Source: Jannaschia sp. Os4
GTDB taxonomy: Bacteria > Pseudomonadota > Alphaproteobacteria > Rhodobacterales > Rhodobacteraceae
Direction: 5' to 3'
Length of the DNA stretch: 64,000 bases
Assembly: GCF_016820245.1 (NCBI RefSeq)
Contig: NZ_JAFCAR010000001.1
Coordinates: 733,014-797,013 of the forward strand
Below are positions 25,144-35,625 of the stretch, one piece after another; within the stretch, counting starts at the first letter, position 1, and every line of letters starts with the position of its first letter. Made by a program: the position numbers and the translations under genes. The notes under the pieces are model-generated. The model had not been told where the DNA came from and did no database searches. It saw nothing but the letters and a program-made list of their open reading frames with translations.

Positions 25144-25803
25144 ATGCGCGCCCTCCTCGCAGCCCTCGCCCTCACGACCGGAGCCGCCATGGCCGACGAC
25201 ATCGAGACCCCCGCCCACGCGGTGATCGCCGCCGCCCCGGCGCCCGGCTTCGACGGGCGGATCGAGGTCCGCCGCTACGCGCCGATGATCGTGGCCGAGG
25301 TCACGGTCGCCGCCGACAGCCGCCGCGCCGCCTCCTCCGCCGGGTTCCGCCCGCTCGCCTCCTACATCTTCGGGGCGAACGCCCCGGGGCAGAAGATCGC
25401 CATGACCGCCCCGGTGGCGGTGACGCCCGCGGACGCGGGCGGGATGGCGGGCGGCGGCGGGGCAAAGATCGCGATGACGTCCCCGGTGACCACCGCGCCC
25501 GGCGGCGACGGCGAGTGGACCGTGCGCTTCATGATGCCGTCGGAATGGACGATGGACACGCTGCCCGCCCCCGAGGATCCGCGCGTCCGCCTCGTCGAGA
25601 CCGCGCCCGAGACCCGCGCCACGCTGCGCTTCGTGGGCCGGGCCACGCCCGAGCGGGTGGAGGCGGCGGTGGCGGCGCTCGATTCCTACATCGCGGGCGC
25701 GGGCCTGGCCCCCGCGGGCGACGTCACGTGGGCGGGCTACGACGGCCCCTCGGTCCCCGAGGCCGAGCGGCGGTGGGAGGTGCAGCGCCCCGTCGAGGGC
25801 TGA
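25144..25803 (+). CDS. Exported SOUL-family heme-binding protein
   Basis: 219 residues. A signal peptide (MRALLAALALTTGAAMA) is followed by a SOUL/HBP domain: EVRRYAPMIVAEVTV, GFRPLASYIFGAN, KIAMTAPVAV, KIAMTSPV and VRFMMPSEWTMDTLPAPEDPRV. SOUL proteins bind porphyrins loosely. In the periplasm it may buffer heme. It lies behind the TetR regulator on the same strand. Confidence 0.9.
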   Translation: MRALLAALALTTGAAMADDIETPAHAVIAAAPAPGFDGRIEVRRYAPMIVAEVTVAADSRRAASSAGFRPLASYIFGANAPGQKIAMTAPVAVTPADAGGMAGGGGAKIAMTSPVTTAPGGDGEWTVRFMMPSEWTMDTLPAPEDPRVRLVETAPETRATLRFVGRATPERVEAAVAALDSYIAGAGLAPAGDVTWAGYDGPSVPEAERRWEVQRPVEG

Positions 25804-25840
25804 CCTCCCGCGTCATGGCCGCGGTGCCCCGGTCCGGCGG

Positions 25841-26545
25841 TCAGTCCCGGCGCCGCACCATCATCTGCGTGCCGTCCATCTTCGTCTCCAGCCGGGCGAT
25901 GTCGCGCACGAGGTCCGACAGCTTGCGCTTGCCGTAGGTCCGCGTGTCGAAGTCCGGCACCTCCGCCGTGATCGTGGACCCCAGCGCGCCCAGCGCGAAC
26001 CAGTCGCCGTCCTGGTCCATCCGGTCCATCGCCCGCGCGATCAGCGGCATGGCGTCGATGGGCTTGGCCTTCTTGGCAGCGGGCTGACCCTTGGGCGCGG
26101 GCTCGTCGATCAGGTTCTCGATCATGATGAAGCGGTTGCAGACGTTGCGCAGCGCCTCGGGCGCCTTGCCCTCCCCGATGCCGATGACGTCCAGCCCCTC
26201 CTCGCGGATGCGGGAGGCCAGCCGGGTGAAGTCGCTGTCCGACGAAACCAGCACGAAGGCGTCGAAGCGGCCCGTGTGCAGGATGTCCATCGCGTCGATC
26301 ACCAGCCCGATGTCGGAGGCGTTCTTGCCCTTGGTGTTGGCCGTCTCCTGATGCGCCACGAGGCCCAGCTGCATCACCTTGTTCGCCCACGGCTTCAGCC
26401 GGTCCGACGACCAGTCGCCGTAGACCCGCCGCAGGCCCGGCTCCCCCAGCCCCGCGATCTCGTCCATGATGGCCTCGGCGTACTTGGCCGGGATGTTGTC
26501 CGCGTCCACGAGGACGGCGAGGAGCTGGCGGGTGCGGTCTGGCAT
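25841..26545 (-). CDS. NYN-domain (PIN-like) ribonuclease-type protein with OST-HTH-like tail
   Basis: 234 residues. The NYN/LabA domain shows acidic residues at VLVDADNIPAKY, ASDIGLVIDAMDIL and VLVSSDSDFTRLASRIREEG, the PIN-like metal triad. The C-terminal 70 residues (FALGALGSTITAEVPDFDTRTYGKRKLSDLVR) look like an OST-HTH/LOTUS RNA-binding domain. It probably cleaves or binds RNA. It lies 56 bases behind the DHH phosphoesterase on the same strand. Confidence 0.88.
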   Translation of the reverse strand: MPDRTRQLLAVLVDADNIPAKYAEAIMDEIAGLGEPGLRRVYGDWSSDRLKPWANKVMQLGLVAHQETANTKGKNASDIGLVIDAMDILHTGRFDAFVLVSSDSDFTRLASRIREEGLDVIGIGEGKAPEALRNVCNRFIMIENLIDEPAPKGQPAAKKAKPIDAMPLIARAMDRMDQDGDWFALGALGSTITAEVPDFDTRTYGKRKLSDLVRDIARLETKMDGTQMMVRRRD

Positions 26546-26601
26546 GGGTCCTCCGGGGCTGGCCCCCTCCCTACCGGCGGGGGCGGGGATCGTTCCACCC
26601 C

Positions 26602-27627
26602 CTAGGCGCGCATCTCGGGTCCGAAGCCCAGATCGTCCATTAGCGCGTTCCACGCCGCGTGGTCCAGCGTGCCGCCCGCCGCTTGGCGGTGCCCGTTGCC
26701 GTAATGGGCGGGATCGGCGCCCTCGGGCCGGTGCTCCGCCAGCAGCGCGACGATGTCCTTGGAGCGCGGCGCGCGGCCCGAGAACGAGACCTTGCCCGGG
26801 AGGTAGCCGAAGTTGGCGCAGAACACGATCGCCCCGCGCAGGCGCCCGACCCACGACTGCGCCGTCAGCGGATGCACCTGACAGGGGCTGTCGATCCGCA
26901 CGATGGCCACGTCCGCGCCGTAGCGCGCGCCGAACCGGGGCGGGGCGCGCCGGGCCTCGGCGGTGGCGGCCTTCACCTCCTCGCGGGCCGCCTCGCAGGC
27001 CGCGAGGCCGGGCAGCGCGCCGGACAGCGCATGGGCCGGGTCGGCGGCGGCCCGCAGGAGCTCGAGGGCGGGTGCCGCGTCGCCCGCCGCCGAGCGGCGC
27101 GGGGCGTTCACCAGCGAGGTCAGCTCGCGCAGCTTGCCCGCCCCCCAGCGCTTCTTGGCCGGGGCCACCTCCAGATGGCCCGCCTTGTCGCCGTAGTCGC
27201 CGATGCAGCCCAGCGCGGCCAGCCAGCCCCGCTCCTCCGGCGCGCCCAGCGCGTACCACGCGAGCAGCGAGGTCGACGGCACGGGGTCGAGGTCGATGCC
27301 GTGGATCACCGTCGCCCCCTCGGGGGTGCCGGTGGGGACGTGGTGGTCGATCACGCAGAGCCGGTCGCCCAGCGCGCGCCCCCGCATCCCGAGATCCGCC
27401 ACCACGAGGCCGCGGCCCTCCACCTCCGCCGCGACCGGATCGGTCCACGCGTTCATGCCCCGCCCCACTAGCCGGACCGGCACGTCCAGCGCCCCGGCCA
27501 GCAGCGCGGCCGAGGACAGGCCGTCGGCGTCCACGTCGGACAGGATCAGGTCGATCGCGCCCGCCTCGCGGAAGGCGGCGAAACGGGCGGCGGCCTCGGC
27601 GGCGAAGGCGGGGTGGGTGATCTCCAT
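26602..27627 (-). CDS. DHH-family phosphoesterase
   Basis: 341 residues. Metal motifs DVDADGLSSAALL, VVADLGMRG and VIDHHVPTG (the DHH motif) are present, with a GYLPGKVSFSGRAPRSKD region and a C-terminal HRQAAGGTLDH block resembling the DHHA1 GGGH loop. It likely hydrolyses small RNA or single-stranded DNA ends, or dinucleotides. It is divergent from uvsE (84 bases) and precedes the NYN gene, so a nucleic-acid processing group is plausible. Confidence 0.87.
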   Translation of the reverse strand: MEITHPAFAAEAAARFAAFREAGAIDLILSDVDADGLSSAALLAGALDVPVRLVGRGMNAWTDPVAAEVEGRGLVVADLGMRGRALGDRLCVIDHHVPTGTPEGATVIHGIDLDPVPSTSLLAWYALGAPEERGWLAALGCIGDYGDKAGHLEVAPAKKRWGAGKLRELTSLVNAPRRSAAGDAAPALELLRAAADPAHALSGALPGLAACEAAREEVKAATAEARRAPPRFGARYGADVAIVRIDSPCQVHPLTAQSWVGRLRGAIVFCANFGYLPGKVSFSGRAPRSKDIVALLAEHRPEGADPAHYGNGHRQAAGGTLDHAAWNALMDDLGFGPEMRA

Positions 27628-27711
27628 GCGCGGGGCCAACCGCCCCGCCGCGTCGGCGTTCCTGCGACCGCACGGCGCGGAACGCGGCGCGGCGCGGGTG
27701 GTTGGTCCGGC

Positions 27712-28713
27712 ATGCCCCGAACCGACCCCCTCCGCCTCGGCTTCCCCGTCAAGGTCACGGCCCGCCCGGACCTCAAGAGCAACGACACCCGGCGCTGGCA
27801 GAACGACCCGCACCTATCCGTGTCGCTCGACTACATGGACGCGATCCTCGACCACTGCGCGGCGCGGGGCATCCGCATGTACCGCATGTCCTCGGACCTC
27901 GCGCCCTACGCGACCCACCCCGACATGCCGCAGTTCCACGGCATGGTGGAGCAGAGCGCGGACCGCCTCCGGGAGATCGGGGACAAGGCGGGACGGCTCG
28001 ACGTGCGCCTGTCCTTCCACCCGTCGCAGTTCGTGCTGCTCAACGCGCCGGACGAGACGATCGTGGAGAAGAGCGTCAACGACCTCGCCTCCCAGGCGCG
28101 GATGCTGGACCTCATGGGACTGGGGCCGGAATCGGTGCTCGTGACCCATGTGGGCGGGGTCTACGACGACAAGCCCGCCGCCCGGGACCGCTGGTGCGCC
28201 GCCTACGAGCGGCTGCCGGAGCACGTGCGCCGACGTCTGGTGCTCGAGAACGACGACCTGCGCTTCTCGGCCACGGACACGCTGTGGATCAGCGCGCGCA
28301 CCGGCGTGCCGCTGATCTTCGACCATCAGCACTGGTGGTGCCTGCACGAGCCGCAGGAGGAGCTGATCCCCACCTTCGCCGCCTGCCTCGGGACATGGGC
28401 CGAGGGGGTGCGGCCCAAGATGCACTTCTCCTCGCCCCGCACGGAGATGCGGACCATCACCCGCAAGGATCCCAAGACCGGCAAGCCGGTGGCGACGCAG
28501 GCACCGCCGATCTGGACGGGCCACGCCGACTACGTCCAGCCGTTCGAGTTCATCCGCTTCATGCGCGATGCCGCCGGGCTGGAGTTCGACGTGATGCTGG
28601 AGGCCAAGCGCAAGGACGCCGCGTTGGAGCGCCTGCGGCTGGACCTCGTCCGCTACGCGCCCGACGTGGCGGCGCGGTTCGGCATCGCGGCGGAGGCCGT
28701 CGCCGCGGAGTGA
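27712..28713 (+). CDS. uvsE: UV DNA damage endonuclease
   Basis: 333 residues, a TIM-barrel metal enzyme that nicks 5' to UV photoproducts and starts an excision pathway independent of UvrABC. Family stretches are LGFPVKV at the start, YRMSSDLAPY, LSFHPSQFVLLNAP, LVTHVGGVYDDK, RLVLENDD and PLIFDHQHWWCL, with metal-binding His/Glu/Asp residues intact. Its 3' end overlaps the convergent GT29-like gene by 61 bases. UvsE is patchy in Proteobacteria and common in sunlit or pigmented bacteria. Confidence 0.93.
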   Translation: MPRTDPLRLGFPVKVTARPDLKSNDTRRWQNDPHLSVSLDYMDAILDHCAARGIRMYRMSSDLAPYATHPDMPQFHGMVEQSADRLREIGDKAGRLDVRLSFHPSQFVLLNAPDETIVEKSVNDLASQARMLDLMGLGPESVLVTHVGGVYDDKPAARDRWCAAYERLPEHVRRRLVLENDDLRFSATDTLWISARTGVPLIFDHQHWWCLHEPQEELIPTFAACLGTWAEGVRPKMHFSSPRTEMRTITRKDPKTGKPVATQAPPIWTGHADYVQPFEFIRFMRDAAGLEFDVMLEAKRKDAALERLRLDLVRYAPDVAARFGIAAEAVAAE

Positions 28714-29318
28714 TCCCCGGCGAGGCGGACCCGCCCCGTCGCGGCGCGCCGCTCCACCCACGCCCGCTCGCGCGCCCAAGGATGGCAGGCCGCGCCCTCG
28801 AACCCGAAGCCGTGCAGCGTGATCCGCGTCTCCGGCGGCAGCATCGCGTCGTAGAGGAACAGCGCGAGGAAGCCCGTCGAGGGCCAGACCGGCCCCTCGG
28901 GGGGCGGCCCCGTCCGCCGCAGCGCGCGGATCGCCCCGCGCCGCAGGCGGTCGGGAACGGTGCGCACCCGACGCCCGTCGAGGCGGCGGCGCACGTCGCG
29001 CTCGAAGTTGACGCCGTCGCGCACGTGGGGCGCCACCCGCGGCCAGCGCCACAGGCCCCATTCCGGGCGGTCCGCCGCGATGGGGAGCGTGACGCGCCGC
29101 GCGGCCAGAAGGGGGGGCGAGGTCCAGAACGCGGGGTCGAGCAGCCACTCGTGCATCTGCCCGCCGCAGTTCACGAGGAAGAGGTCGTCGAGCCGCGACC
29201 CCGCCTCGGCGCCGAATCCGCGCGCCACGTTGAAGCGGACCACCCGGCTCGCCGCGTCGATCTCCGCCGCGCCGGACGATCCCAGCGGCCCGTTCCCGAC
29301 CAGCGCCACCTCGCGCAT
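28653..29318 (-). CDS. Sialyltransferase-like (GT29-type) protein, function unknown
   Basis: 221 residues. It opens with VALVGNGPLGSSGAAEIDAA and has VVRFNVARGFG, NFERDV, and PSTGFLALFLYDAMLP...ITLHGFGFEG. These recall the sialyl motifs of GT29 glycosyltransferases and a related group in this order sometimes labelled urease operon accessory protein. No urease is nearby. A cytoplasmic sugar-transferring role is possible but unproven. It overlaps uvsE by 61 bases at the 3' end. Confidence 0.65.
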   Translation of the reverse strand: MREVALVGNGPLGSSGAAEIDAASRVVRFNVARGFGAEAGSRLDDLFLVNCGGQMHEWLLDPAFWTSPPLLAARRVTLPIAADRPEWGLWRWPRVAPHVRDGVNFERDVRRRLDGRRVRTVPDRLRRGAIRALRRTGPPPEGPVWPSTGFLALFLYDAMLPPETRITLHGFGFEGAACHPWARERAWVERRAATGRVRLAGDHSAATASAAMPNRAATSGA

Positions 29319-29385
29319 CCCCGCCTCCGTTCGCCATTCACCGTCAACGACTTAGGGCGAACCCGCGCGGGAGCGAGGCGGGAGG

Positions 29386-29771
29386 CTATCCCATCGGGTC
29401 GTCGGCGCAGCCGATCCCGTCGCGGATGCGCAGCGCGAGGTCCGTGGCCTCCGCGACGGTGAAGGAGCCCGTGATCTGGAGCGCGCCGCCGAGGATCGGC
29501 TCCATCACGCGCGGGGCGGTCAGCACCTCGCCGCAGAGGCGCAGTTCGATGATCTCCCGGACGTTCCGCGCGGTCATCTCGCCGAACCGCCGCACGGTCT
29601 CGTCCGACAGGACGAAGGCGACGGCGGGCTGCCCGTCGTGGTCGAACGTCGGCTGCACGGACCGCAGGTCCGATGGTCCGAACGCCAGCGGGGTCCCGTT
29701 GGTCGGAACGGCGGTCAGGACCTCCTGCGCGGCGGCCGGGGTCGCGGCGAGGAACGCGAGGAGGAGGGCCT

Positions 29772-29775
<4 letters not shown>
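29386..29775 (-). CDS. Small exported SecD P1-head-like protein
   Basis: 129 residues from a TTG start that overlaps the adhC stop (TTGA), giving a signal peptide ([16 protein letters not shown]). The mature part (residues about 30-125) contains [46 protein letters not shown], split by family variation. It closely resembles the periplasmic head subdomain of SecD (LxxxxxxxFxxLT..n.G..lai.ldg.v...P.i). The SecD membrane helices are missing. A free-standing domain might modulate secretion or be a binding module. Confidence 0.75.
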
Positions 29776-30884
<1,109 letters not shown>

Positions 30885-30948
30885 GGCGTCCTCCCCTGCC
30901 TCGCGCGCACCGTGGAGCGGGGGCGCGCGCGATGCAATCGCGGCCGCG

Positions 30949-32439
30949 TCAGGCCGGGAGGGGCCCGCCCGCCGCCTTCATCTCCAGATGCAGCGCCGCG
31001 AGGTCCGCGTCGCGCCCCGCGCCGAAGGCCGCCGTCACGCGCCCGCCCTCGACGTAGCGGGCCACGAACGGCCCCGACGGGTCGCCGTCGATCCGCACCT
31101 CGTCCCAGTCCCCCGCATGGCCGACGTAGCGGTACTGCCGACCCAGCGCGGTCCAGAAGAAGGGGATGTCCACCTCCGCCTCGGCCACGCCCATCACCGC
31201 GCGGGCGAAGCGGCGCCCATGCTGGCGGGCGACGCGCCAGTGCTCGATCCGGGCTGTGCCGAAGGGGGTGGGGGCCTCGGCGCAGTCGCCGCCCACATGG
31301 ACCCCGTCGCGGCCGGGCACGGACAGGTCCGGGCCGACGCGGACCCCGCCGTCGTCCTGCGCGGGCAGGCCGTCGATCCCCTTCGTGGCGGGGGTCACGC
31401 CGATGGCCACGAGGGCGATGTCGGCGGGCAGGCGGTCGCCCGCCTTCGTGACGACGGCGGCCAGCGTGTTGGAGCCCTCGAAGGACGCGGCCTCGCCGAC
31501 ATGGACCTCGACGCCCGCCGCCTCGATCTCGGCGAGGATGGCGCCCGCGACCTCGTCCCCGAGCAGCTTGGCGAGCGGGACCGCCTCGCGGGTGAGCAGC
31601 GTGACCGCCATCCCCCGCTTGGCGAGCGAGGCCGCCGCCTCGAGCCCGATGAAGCCGCCGCCGACGACGACCGCGCGCCCGCCCCGCCCGGCGGCCTCGG
31701 CCAAGGCCTCGGCTTGGTCGGCGTTGCGCAGCACGTGGACGCCCGCGTGGTCCTCGCCGGGCACGCCCAGCGCATTGGGGCGCCCTCCGGGCGCGAGCAG
31801 AAGGTGGTCGAAGGCGCGCCGGGTTCCGTCCTCGAGGACGACGCGGCCCGCCTCGACCGACGCGATCCGCCCGTCGATCAGGACGATGGCCTGCCGGGCG
31901 AGGGCGTCCTCGTCGGTGAGGACGAGCGCGTCCGCCGCCTTGGCCCCGGTCAGCACCGCCTTCGAGAGCATGGTCCGGTCGTAGGGCGGGCCGTCGGGGG
32001 CGACCATCTCGATCGTGCCGTCGAACCCCATCCCGCGCAGCGCGTGGACCGCCTCGTCGGCGCAGGCGCCCGCGCCGCCGATCACCACGCGGCGGGCGCC
32101 GGTGGGGGTGACGGGCCGCGGGTCCGTCTCCGGCAGCGGCGCGTCGACGATGACGCGGCCCGCGCGGATGGCGACGGGATAGGAGCGGAGGCCCCCCGTG
32201 CCCGGCGGCTGGGTCTGGGTGCCGTCGAGGCGGAAGCAGGCGTGGTGGAAGGCGCAGATCAGCGTGCCGTCGCGGACCACGCCCTTCGAGAGCGGCAGCC
32301 CGAGATGGGGGCAGGCGTGGTCGAGCGCGTGGACGGTGTCGCCCTCGCGCACGAGGACGAGGTCGGTGTCGCCCGCCTTGGCGTGGGTGGGGGTGGTCTC
32401 GGACAGGGCGGCGAGGGCGGCGACGTCGTACTCGGGCAT
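30949..32439 (-). CDS. Rieske-domain FAD-dependent oxidoreductase (AIF-like)
   Basis: 496 residues in two parts. The N-terminal Rieske domain (about 1-100) has C43/H45 in CPHLG and C62/H65 in CAFHH, the full 2Fe-2S ligand set. A pyridine-nucleotide-disulfide reductase module (about 110-490) follows with two dinucleotide folds ([14 protein letters not shown] and [20 protein letters not shown]) and VGGDCAE for FAD. It resembles AIFL proteins and ferredoxin reductases. The natural electron acceptor is unknown. It stands alone, upstream of adhC by 64 bases on the same strand. Confidence 0.9.
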   Translation of the reverse strand: MPEYDVAALAALSETTPTHAKAGDTDLVLVREGDTVHALDHACPHLGLPLSKGVVRDGTLICAFHHACFRLDGTQTQPPGTGGLRSYPVAIRAGRVIVDAPLPETDPRPVTPTGARRVVIGGAGACADEAVHALRGMGFDGTIEMVAPDGPPYDRTMLSKAVLTGAKAADALVLTDEDALARQAIVLIDGRIASVEAGRVVLEDGTRRAFDHLLLAPGGRPNALGVPGEDHAGVHVLRNADQAEALAEAAGRGGRAVVVGGGFIGLEAAASLAKRGMAVTLLTREAVPLAKLLGDEVAGAILAEIEAAGVEVHVGEAASFEGSNTLAAVVTKAGDRLPADIALVAIGVTPATKGIDGLPAQDDGGVRVGPDLSVPGRDGVHVGGDCAEAPTPFGTARIEHWRVARQHGRRFARAVMGVAEAEVDIPFFWTALGRQYRYVGHAGDWDEVRIDGDPSGPFVARYVEGGRVTAAFGAGRDADLAALHLEMKAAGGPLPA

Positions 32440-32517
32440 GCAGGTCTCCCAGGGTCGGCTCGGACCCGGGGAAGGGTAGGGTTGCGGCGCGGCGGGTCGA
32501 GGCGGCAGGATGCGGGG

Positions 32518-32775
32518 ATGCGCCTGCCGACGCCCCTCCTCCTCGCCATGCCGCTCGCCGCGGTCGCCGCCTGCGCGCCGAAGGCGGACGATCCCTGCGG
32601 GGCGGTCGCCTACGCCGGCCTGGTCGGCTCGCCCTTGGCCGCGGTCACGCTGCCCGCCGGGCTCAACGACCGCGTGGTCGGTCCGGACACGGCGGTGACC
32701 ATGGACCTCGACCCCACCCGCCTGAACATCGAGGTGGACGCGTCCGGCACGATCACGGGCCTGTCCTGCGGCTGA
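32518..32775 (+). CDS. I78-family peptidase inhibitor (lipoprotein)
   Basis: 85 residues. A signal peptide ends in AAVAACAP, a lipobox, so the protein is probably anchored in the envelope. The I78 pattern is clear: CGAVAYAGLVGSPLA, PAGLNDRVVGPDTAVTMDLDPTRLNIEVDASGTI and a terminal SCG. Such inhibitors block serine proteases. It stops one base before the convergent FMN-binding gene end. Confidence 0.85.
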   Translation: MRLPTPLLLAMPLAAVAACAPKADDPCGAVAYAGLVGSPLAAVTLPAGLNDRVVGPDTAVTMDLDPTRLNIEVDASGTITGLSCG

Positions 32776-33384
32776 TCAGCCGTCGCGCATGAGCTTGGCC
32801 ATGGCCATCGTCTCGTGCCCGATCGGCCCGGTCTCGACGCCGTAGGCGGCCTTGAGCCGGGCCGTCTCGGGCTTGTTCTGGCTCGTCTTGAAGGTCGCGT
32901 CGACGGCATCGACCTCGAGGCGGAAGGGCAGGATCTGCCGCATCATCCGCGCTAGGACGTCCGGGTCCATCTTGGCCGTGGTCCAAGGCCGCTTCGGCAG
33001 AAGGCGGACCTCGTAGGCTGCCGACTGGCGGTCCAGCATGTCGTGCATCGCGTCCTCGGGCAGCGGGCGCAGCGTGCCGCGCAGGTGGACGGCGGCGTAG
33101 TTCCATGTCGGCACCTGGTCGGGCACCTCGTACCAGTCGGGCGAGATATAGGCGTCCGGCCCCATCACCGCGACGACGGCCGCCGTCTCGCCCAGCCGCG
33201 CGATGGGGTTGGAGCGGACGAGGTGGAGGTCCGCGCTCGCCCCGTCCTCCGCCAGCAGGAGGGGCACGTGCGACAGCAGCGGCCCGCCCTCGGCGTTCAC
33301 GGCGAGCGTGCCGAAGCCTCGGTCGCGGACCAGCGCGAGCGCACGGTCGCGCGTCTCGGCGCGGAAGGCGGGGTTGGGATGCAT
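32776..33384 (-). CDS. FMN-binding negative transcriptional regulator family (PaiB-like)
   Basis: 202 residues with a split-barrel flavin fold. Family stretches are MHPNPAFR at the start, ARLGETAAVVAVMGPDAYISPDWYE, VPTWNYAAVHLRGTLRPL and a C-terminal FKTSQNKPETAR. In Bacillus, PaiB represses sporulation genes, but most relatives bind FMN or heme and may be oxidoreductases. The ATG at 33384 gives the family start. Confidence 0.88.
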   Translation of the reverse strand: MHPNPAFRAETRDRALALVRDRGFGTLAVNAEGGPLLSHVPLLLAEDGASADLHLVRSNPIARLGETAAVVAVMGPDAYISPDWYEVPDQVPTWNYAAVHLRGTLRPLPEDAMHDMLDRQSAAYEVRLLPKRPWTTAKMDPDVLARMMRQILPFRLEVDAVDATFKTSQNKPETARLKAAYGVETGPIGHETMAMAKLMRDG

Positions 33385-33443
33385 AGGCGGGTCTCCGGTC
33401 CGGAAGGGTTGTGCCGCAGCGGCGCGCGGGCGCAAGGGGACGC

Positions 33444-34376
33444 ATGGCCACGTTGACCGCCCAGTCCGAGCGGACCCGCCCCGACCGCCTGCGCTCGGGG
33501 ATCGCGCTCCGCGTGGCGGGCGCGGCGACGGCGGCGGGGATCGGCATCTGCGTGCACGGCGCCGCGCAGGCGGGGGCGACCACGGGGCAGGTCGTCGTCC
33601 TGCGCTCGGTGCTCTCGATCCCGGTGCTCCTGCTCTACGCCGCGCTGGTCGCCCCGGTGGCGGACTGGCTGCCCCGGCAGGCGTCGCGCCACCTGCTGCG
33701 GGGCGTGCTGGGCGGGACGGTGATGGTCCTGAACTTCTATGCGCTGGGGGTGCTGCCCGTGGCCCACGCGCAGGCCTTGGCCTACCTCGCGCCGGTGCTC
33801 TCGGTGCCCGTGGCGGTGGTCCTCTTGGGCGAGCGGCTGTCGCTGCGCGCGGCGCTCGCCGTGTCGGTGGGCTGCGCGGGGATGGTGGCGATGCTCTACA
33901 CCTCCGTCGCGCGCGAGGGCTGGGGCTGGACCGAGGCGTCGGGCATGCTCGCGGGCATCGCGGGGGCGGCGCTGATGGCGGTCCTGCGCTCGCTCATCCG
34001 GTCGATGACCGCGACCGAGACGACGATCTCCATCGCGCTGTCCTTCGCGGTGATCGCGGGCGCGGTGGGGGGCCTCCTGTCGCTCTGGACCGGCTGGGCG
34101 CCGATGAGCGGGGCGATCTGGGCATGGATGGCCGCCGCCGGGGTGATCGGGGCGGCGACGCACATCCTCGCCACCGAGGCGTCGGCCCGCGCCCCCGTCT
34201 CGACGCTGGCCCCGTTCGACTACGCGGGGCTGGTCTTCGCCGTGATCCTCGACGCGCTGATCTTCGCGCACCTGCCGGGGCTCTGGGGCTGGATCGGCAT
34301 CGCGCTGATCGTGGCGGCGGGGATGATGACCCTGCCGCGCGGACGCCCCGAGGGGAGCTGGCTGCGCCTGAAGTGA
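33444..34376 (+). CDS. DMT-family (EamA) transporter
   Basis: 310 residues with ten hydrophobic segments in two EamA repeats. The typical block ALGVLPVAHAQALAYLAPVLSVPVAVVLLGERLSLR is near residue 110 and a second copy (TLAPFDYAGLVFAVILDALIF) near residue 265. It exports or imports small metabolites; substrate not predictable. It ends 4 bases before the convergent mtaB gene. Confidence 0.88.
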   Translation: MATLTAQSERTRPDRLRSGIALRVAGAATAAGIGICVHGAAQAGATTGQVVVLRSVLSIPVLLLYAALVAPVADWLPRQASRHLLRGVLGGTVMVLNFYALGVLPVAHAQALAYLAPVLSVPVAVVLLGERLSLRAALAVSVGCAGMVAMLYTSVAREGWGWTEASGMLAGIAGAALMAVLRSLIRSMTATETTISIALSFAVIAGAVGGLLSLWTGWAPMSGAIWAWMAAAGVIGAATHILATEASARAPVSTLAPFDYAGLVFAVILDALIFAHLPGLWGWIGIALIVAAGMMTLPRGRPEGSWLRLK

Positions 34377-34380
34377 GGGG

Positions 34381-35625
34381 TCAGGCCGCGCGGAGCGCGC
34401 CGTCCGCGACCGCGTCGATGGCCGCGGGGACGACCGCGCCCTCCGCCCGATCCGATCCGAACCGCACCGGCGCGAACTGCTCCGTCCGGCCCATCCGGGG
34501 CGACTCCATCAGGACCCGGTGCGTCCGCCCGACCTGCCCCGCCAGATGCGCGGCCTCCGCCGCTGCCCCCGCTGCCCGCAACTCCGCCGCCCGCGCCTTG
34601 ATCGCGCGCCCGTCCACGGCGGGCATCCGCGCCGCCGGCGTGCCGGGCCGGGGCGAGTAGGGGAACACGTGCAGCCACGTCAGGCCGCACGCCTCCACCA
34701 GCGACAGGTTCGCCGCGTGGTGGTCCTCCGTCTCCGTCGGGAAGCCCGCGATCAGGTCCGCCCCGAACGTCATGTCGGGCCGCAGCCGCCGCGCCTCGGC
34801 GCAGAACCGCACCGCGTCGGCCCGCGAATGCCGCCGCTTCATCCGCTTGAGGATCAGGTCGTGCCCGTGCTGCAGCGACAGGTGCAGGTGCGGCATCAGC
34901 CGCCCCTCCTCCGCGATCAGCCGCATCAGCGCGTCGTCCACCTCGATCGAGTCGATCGAGGAGATCCGCAGCCGCGCCACCTCCGTCAGCTTCAGGATCC
35001 GCGCGCAGAGATCGCCCAGCCGCGGCGCCCCCGGCAGGTCCGCCCCCCACGAGGTCAGGTCCACCCCCGTCAGGACGACCTCTTGGAACCCCCGGTCCAC
35101 CAGCCGCGCGACCTGCTCCACCACGACGCCCGCCGGAACCGAACGGCTGTTCCCCCGCCCGAACGGGATGATGCAGAAGGTGCAGCGGTGGTCGCAGCCG
35201 TTCTGCACCTGCACGTAGGCGCGGGAGCGCGTGCCGAACCCGTCGATCAGATGGCTCGCCGTCTCGGTCACGGACATGATGTCGTCGACCACCACCGGCT
35301 CGCTGTCCCCGGTGCCCAAGGCTGACCACGTCGCGGGGCGCATCTTGTCGGCGTTGCCCAGCACCACGTCCACCTCGTCCATCGCGGCGAAGGCGTCGGG
35401 GTCCGTCTGCGCGGCGCAGCCCGTCACGACGATGCGCCGCCCCGGATGGTCCCGCCGCAGCCGCCGGATGTCGCGGCGCGCCTTGGCCACCGCCTCGGAG
35501 GTGACGGCGCAGGTGTTCACGATCACCGCGTCCACGCCCGCCTCGCGGGCCATCGCCTCCATCGCGTGGGCCTCGTAGGCGTTCAGGCGGCAGCCGTGGT
35601 TCGACAGGATCGGCATCTCACCCAT
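34381..35625 (-). CDS. mtaB: tRNA t6A37 methylthiotransferase MtaB
   Basis: 414 residues. Adds a methylthio group to t6A37 of tRNAs decoding ANN codons. The N-terminal UPF0004 domain binds one 4Fe-4S cluster with C12, C39 and C70; the radical-SAM cluster uses C145, C149 and C152 in CDHRCTFC. The TRAM domain is at the C-terminus. Its start overlaps the dapF end by 8 bases. A tRNA-Lys that would carry t6A lies 120 bases upstream of dapF, which is probably chance. Confidence 0.95.
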   Translation of the reverse strand: MGEMPILSNHGCRLNAYEAHAMEAMAREAGVDAVIVNTCAVTSEAVAKARRDIRRLRRDHPGRRIVVTGCAAQTDPDAFAAMDEVDVVLGNADKMRPATWSALGTGDSEPVVVDDIMSVTETASHLIDGFGTRSRAYVQVQNGCDHRCTFCIIPFGRGNSRSVPAGVVVEQVARLVDRGFQEVVLTGVDLTSWGADLPGAPRLGDLCARILKLTEVARLRISSIDSIEVDDALMRLIAEEGRLMPHLHLSLQHGHDLILKRMKRRHSRADAVRFCAEARRLRPDMTFGADLIAGFPTETEDHHAANLSLVEACGLTWLHVFPYSPRPGTPAARMPAVDGRAIKARAAELRAAGAAAEAAHLAGQVGRTHRVLMESPRMGRTEQFAPVRFGSDRAEGAVVPAAIDAVADGALRAA

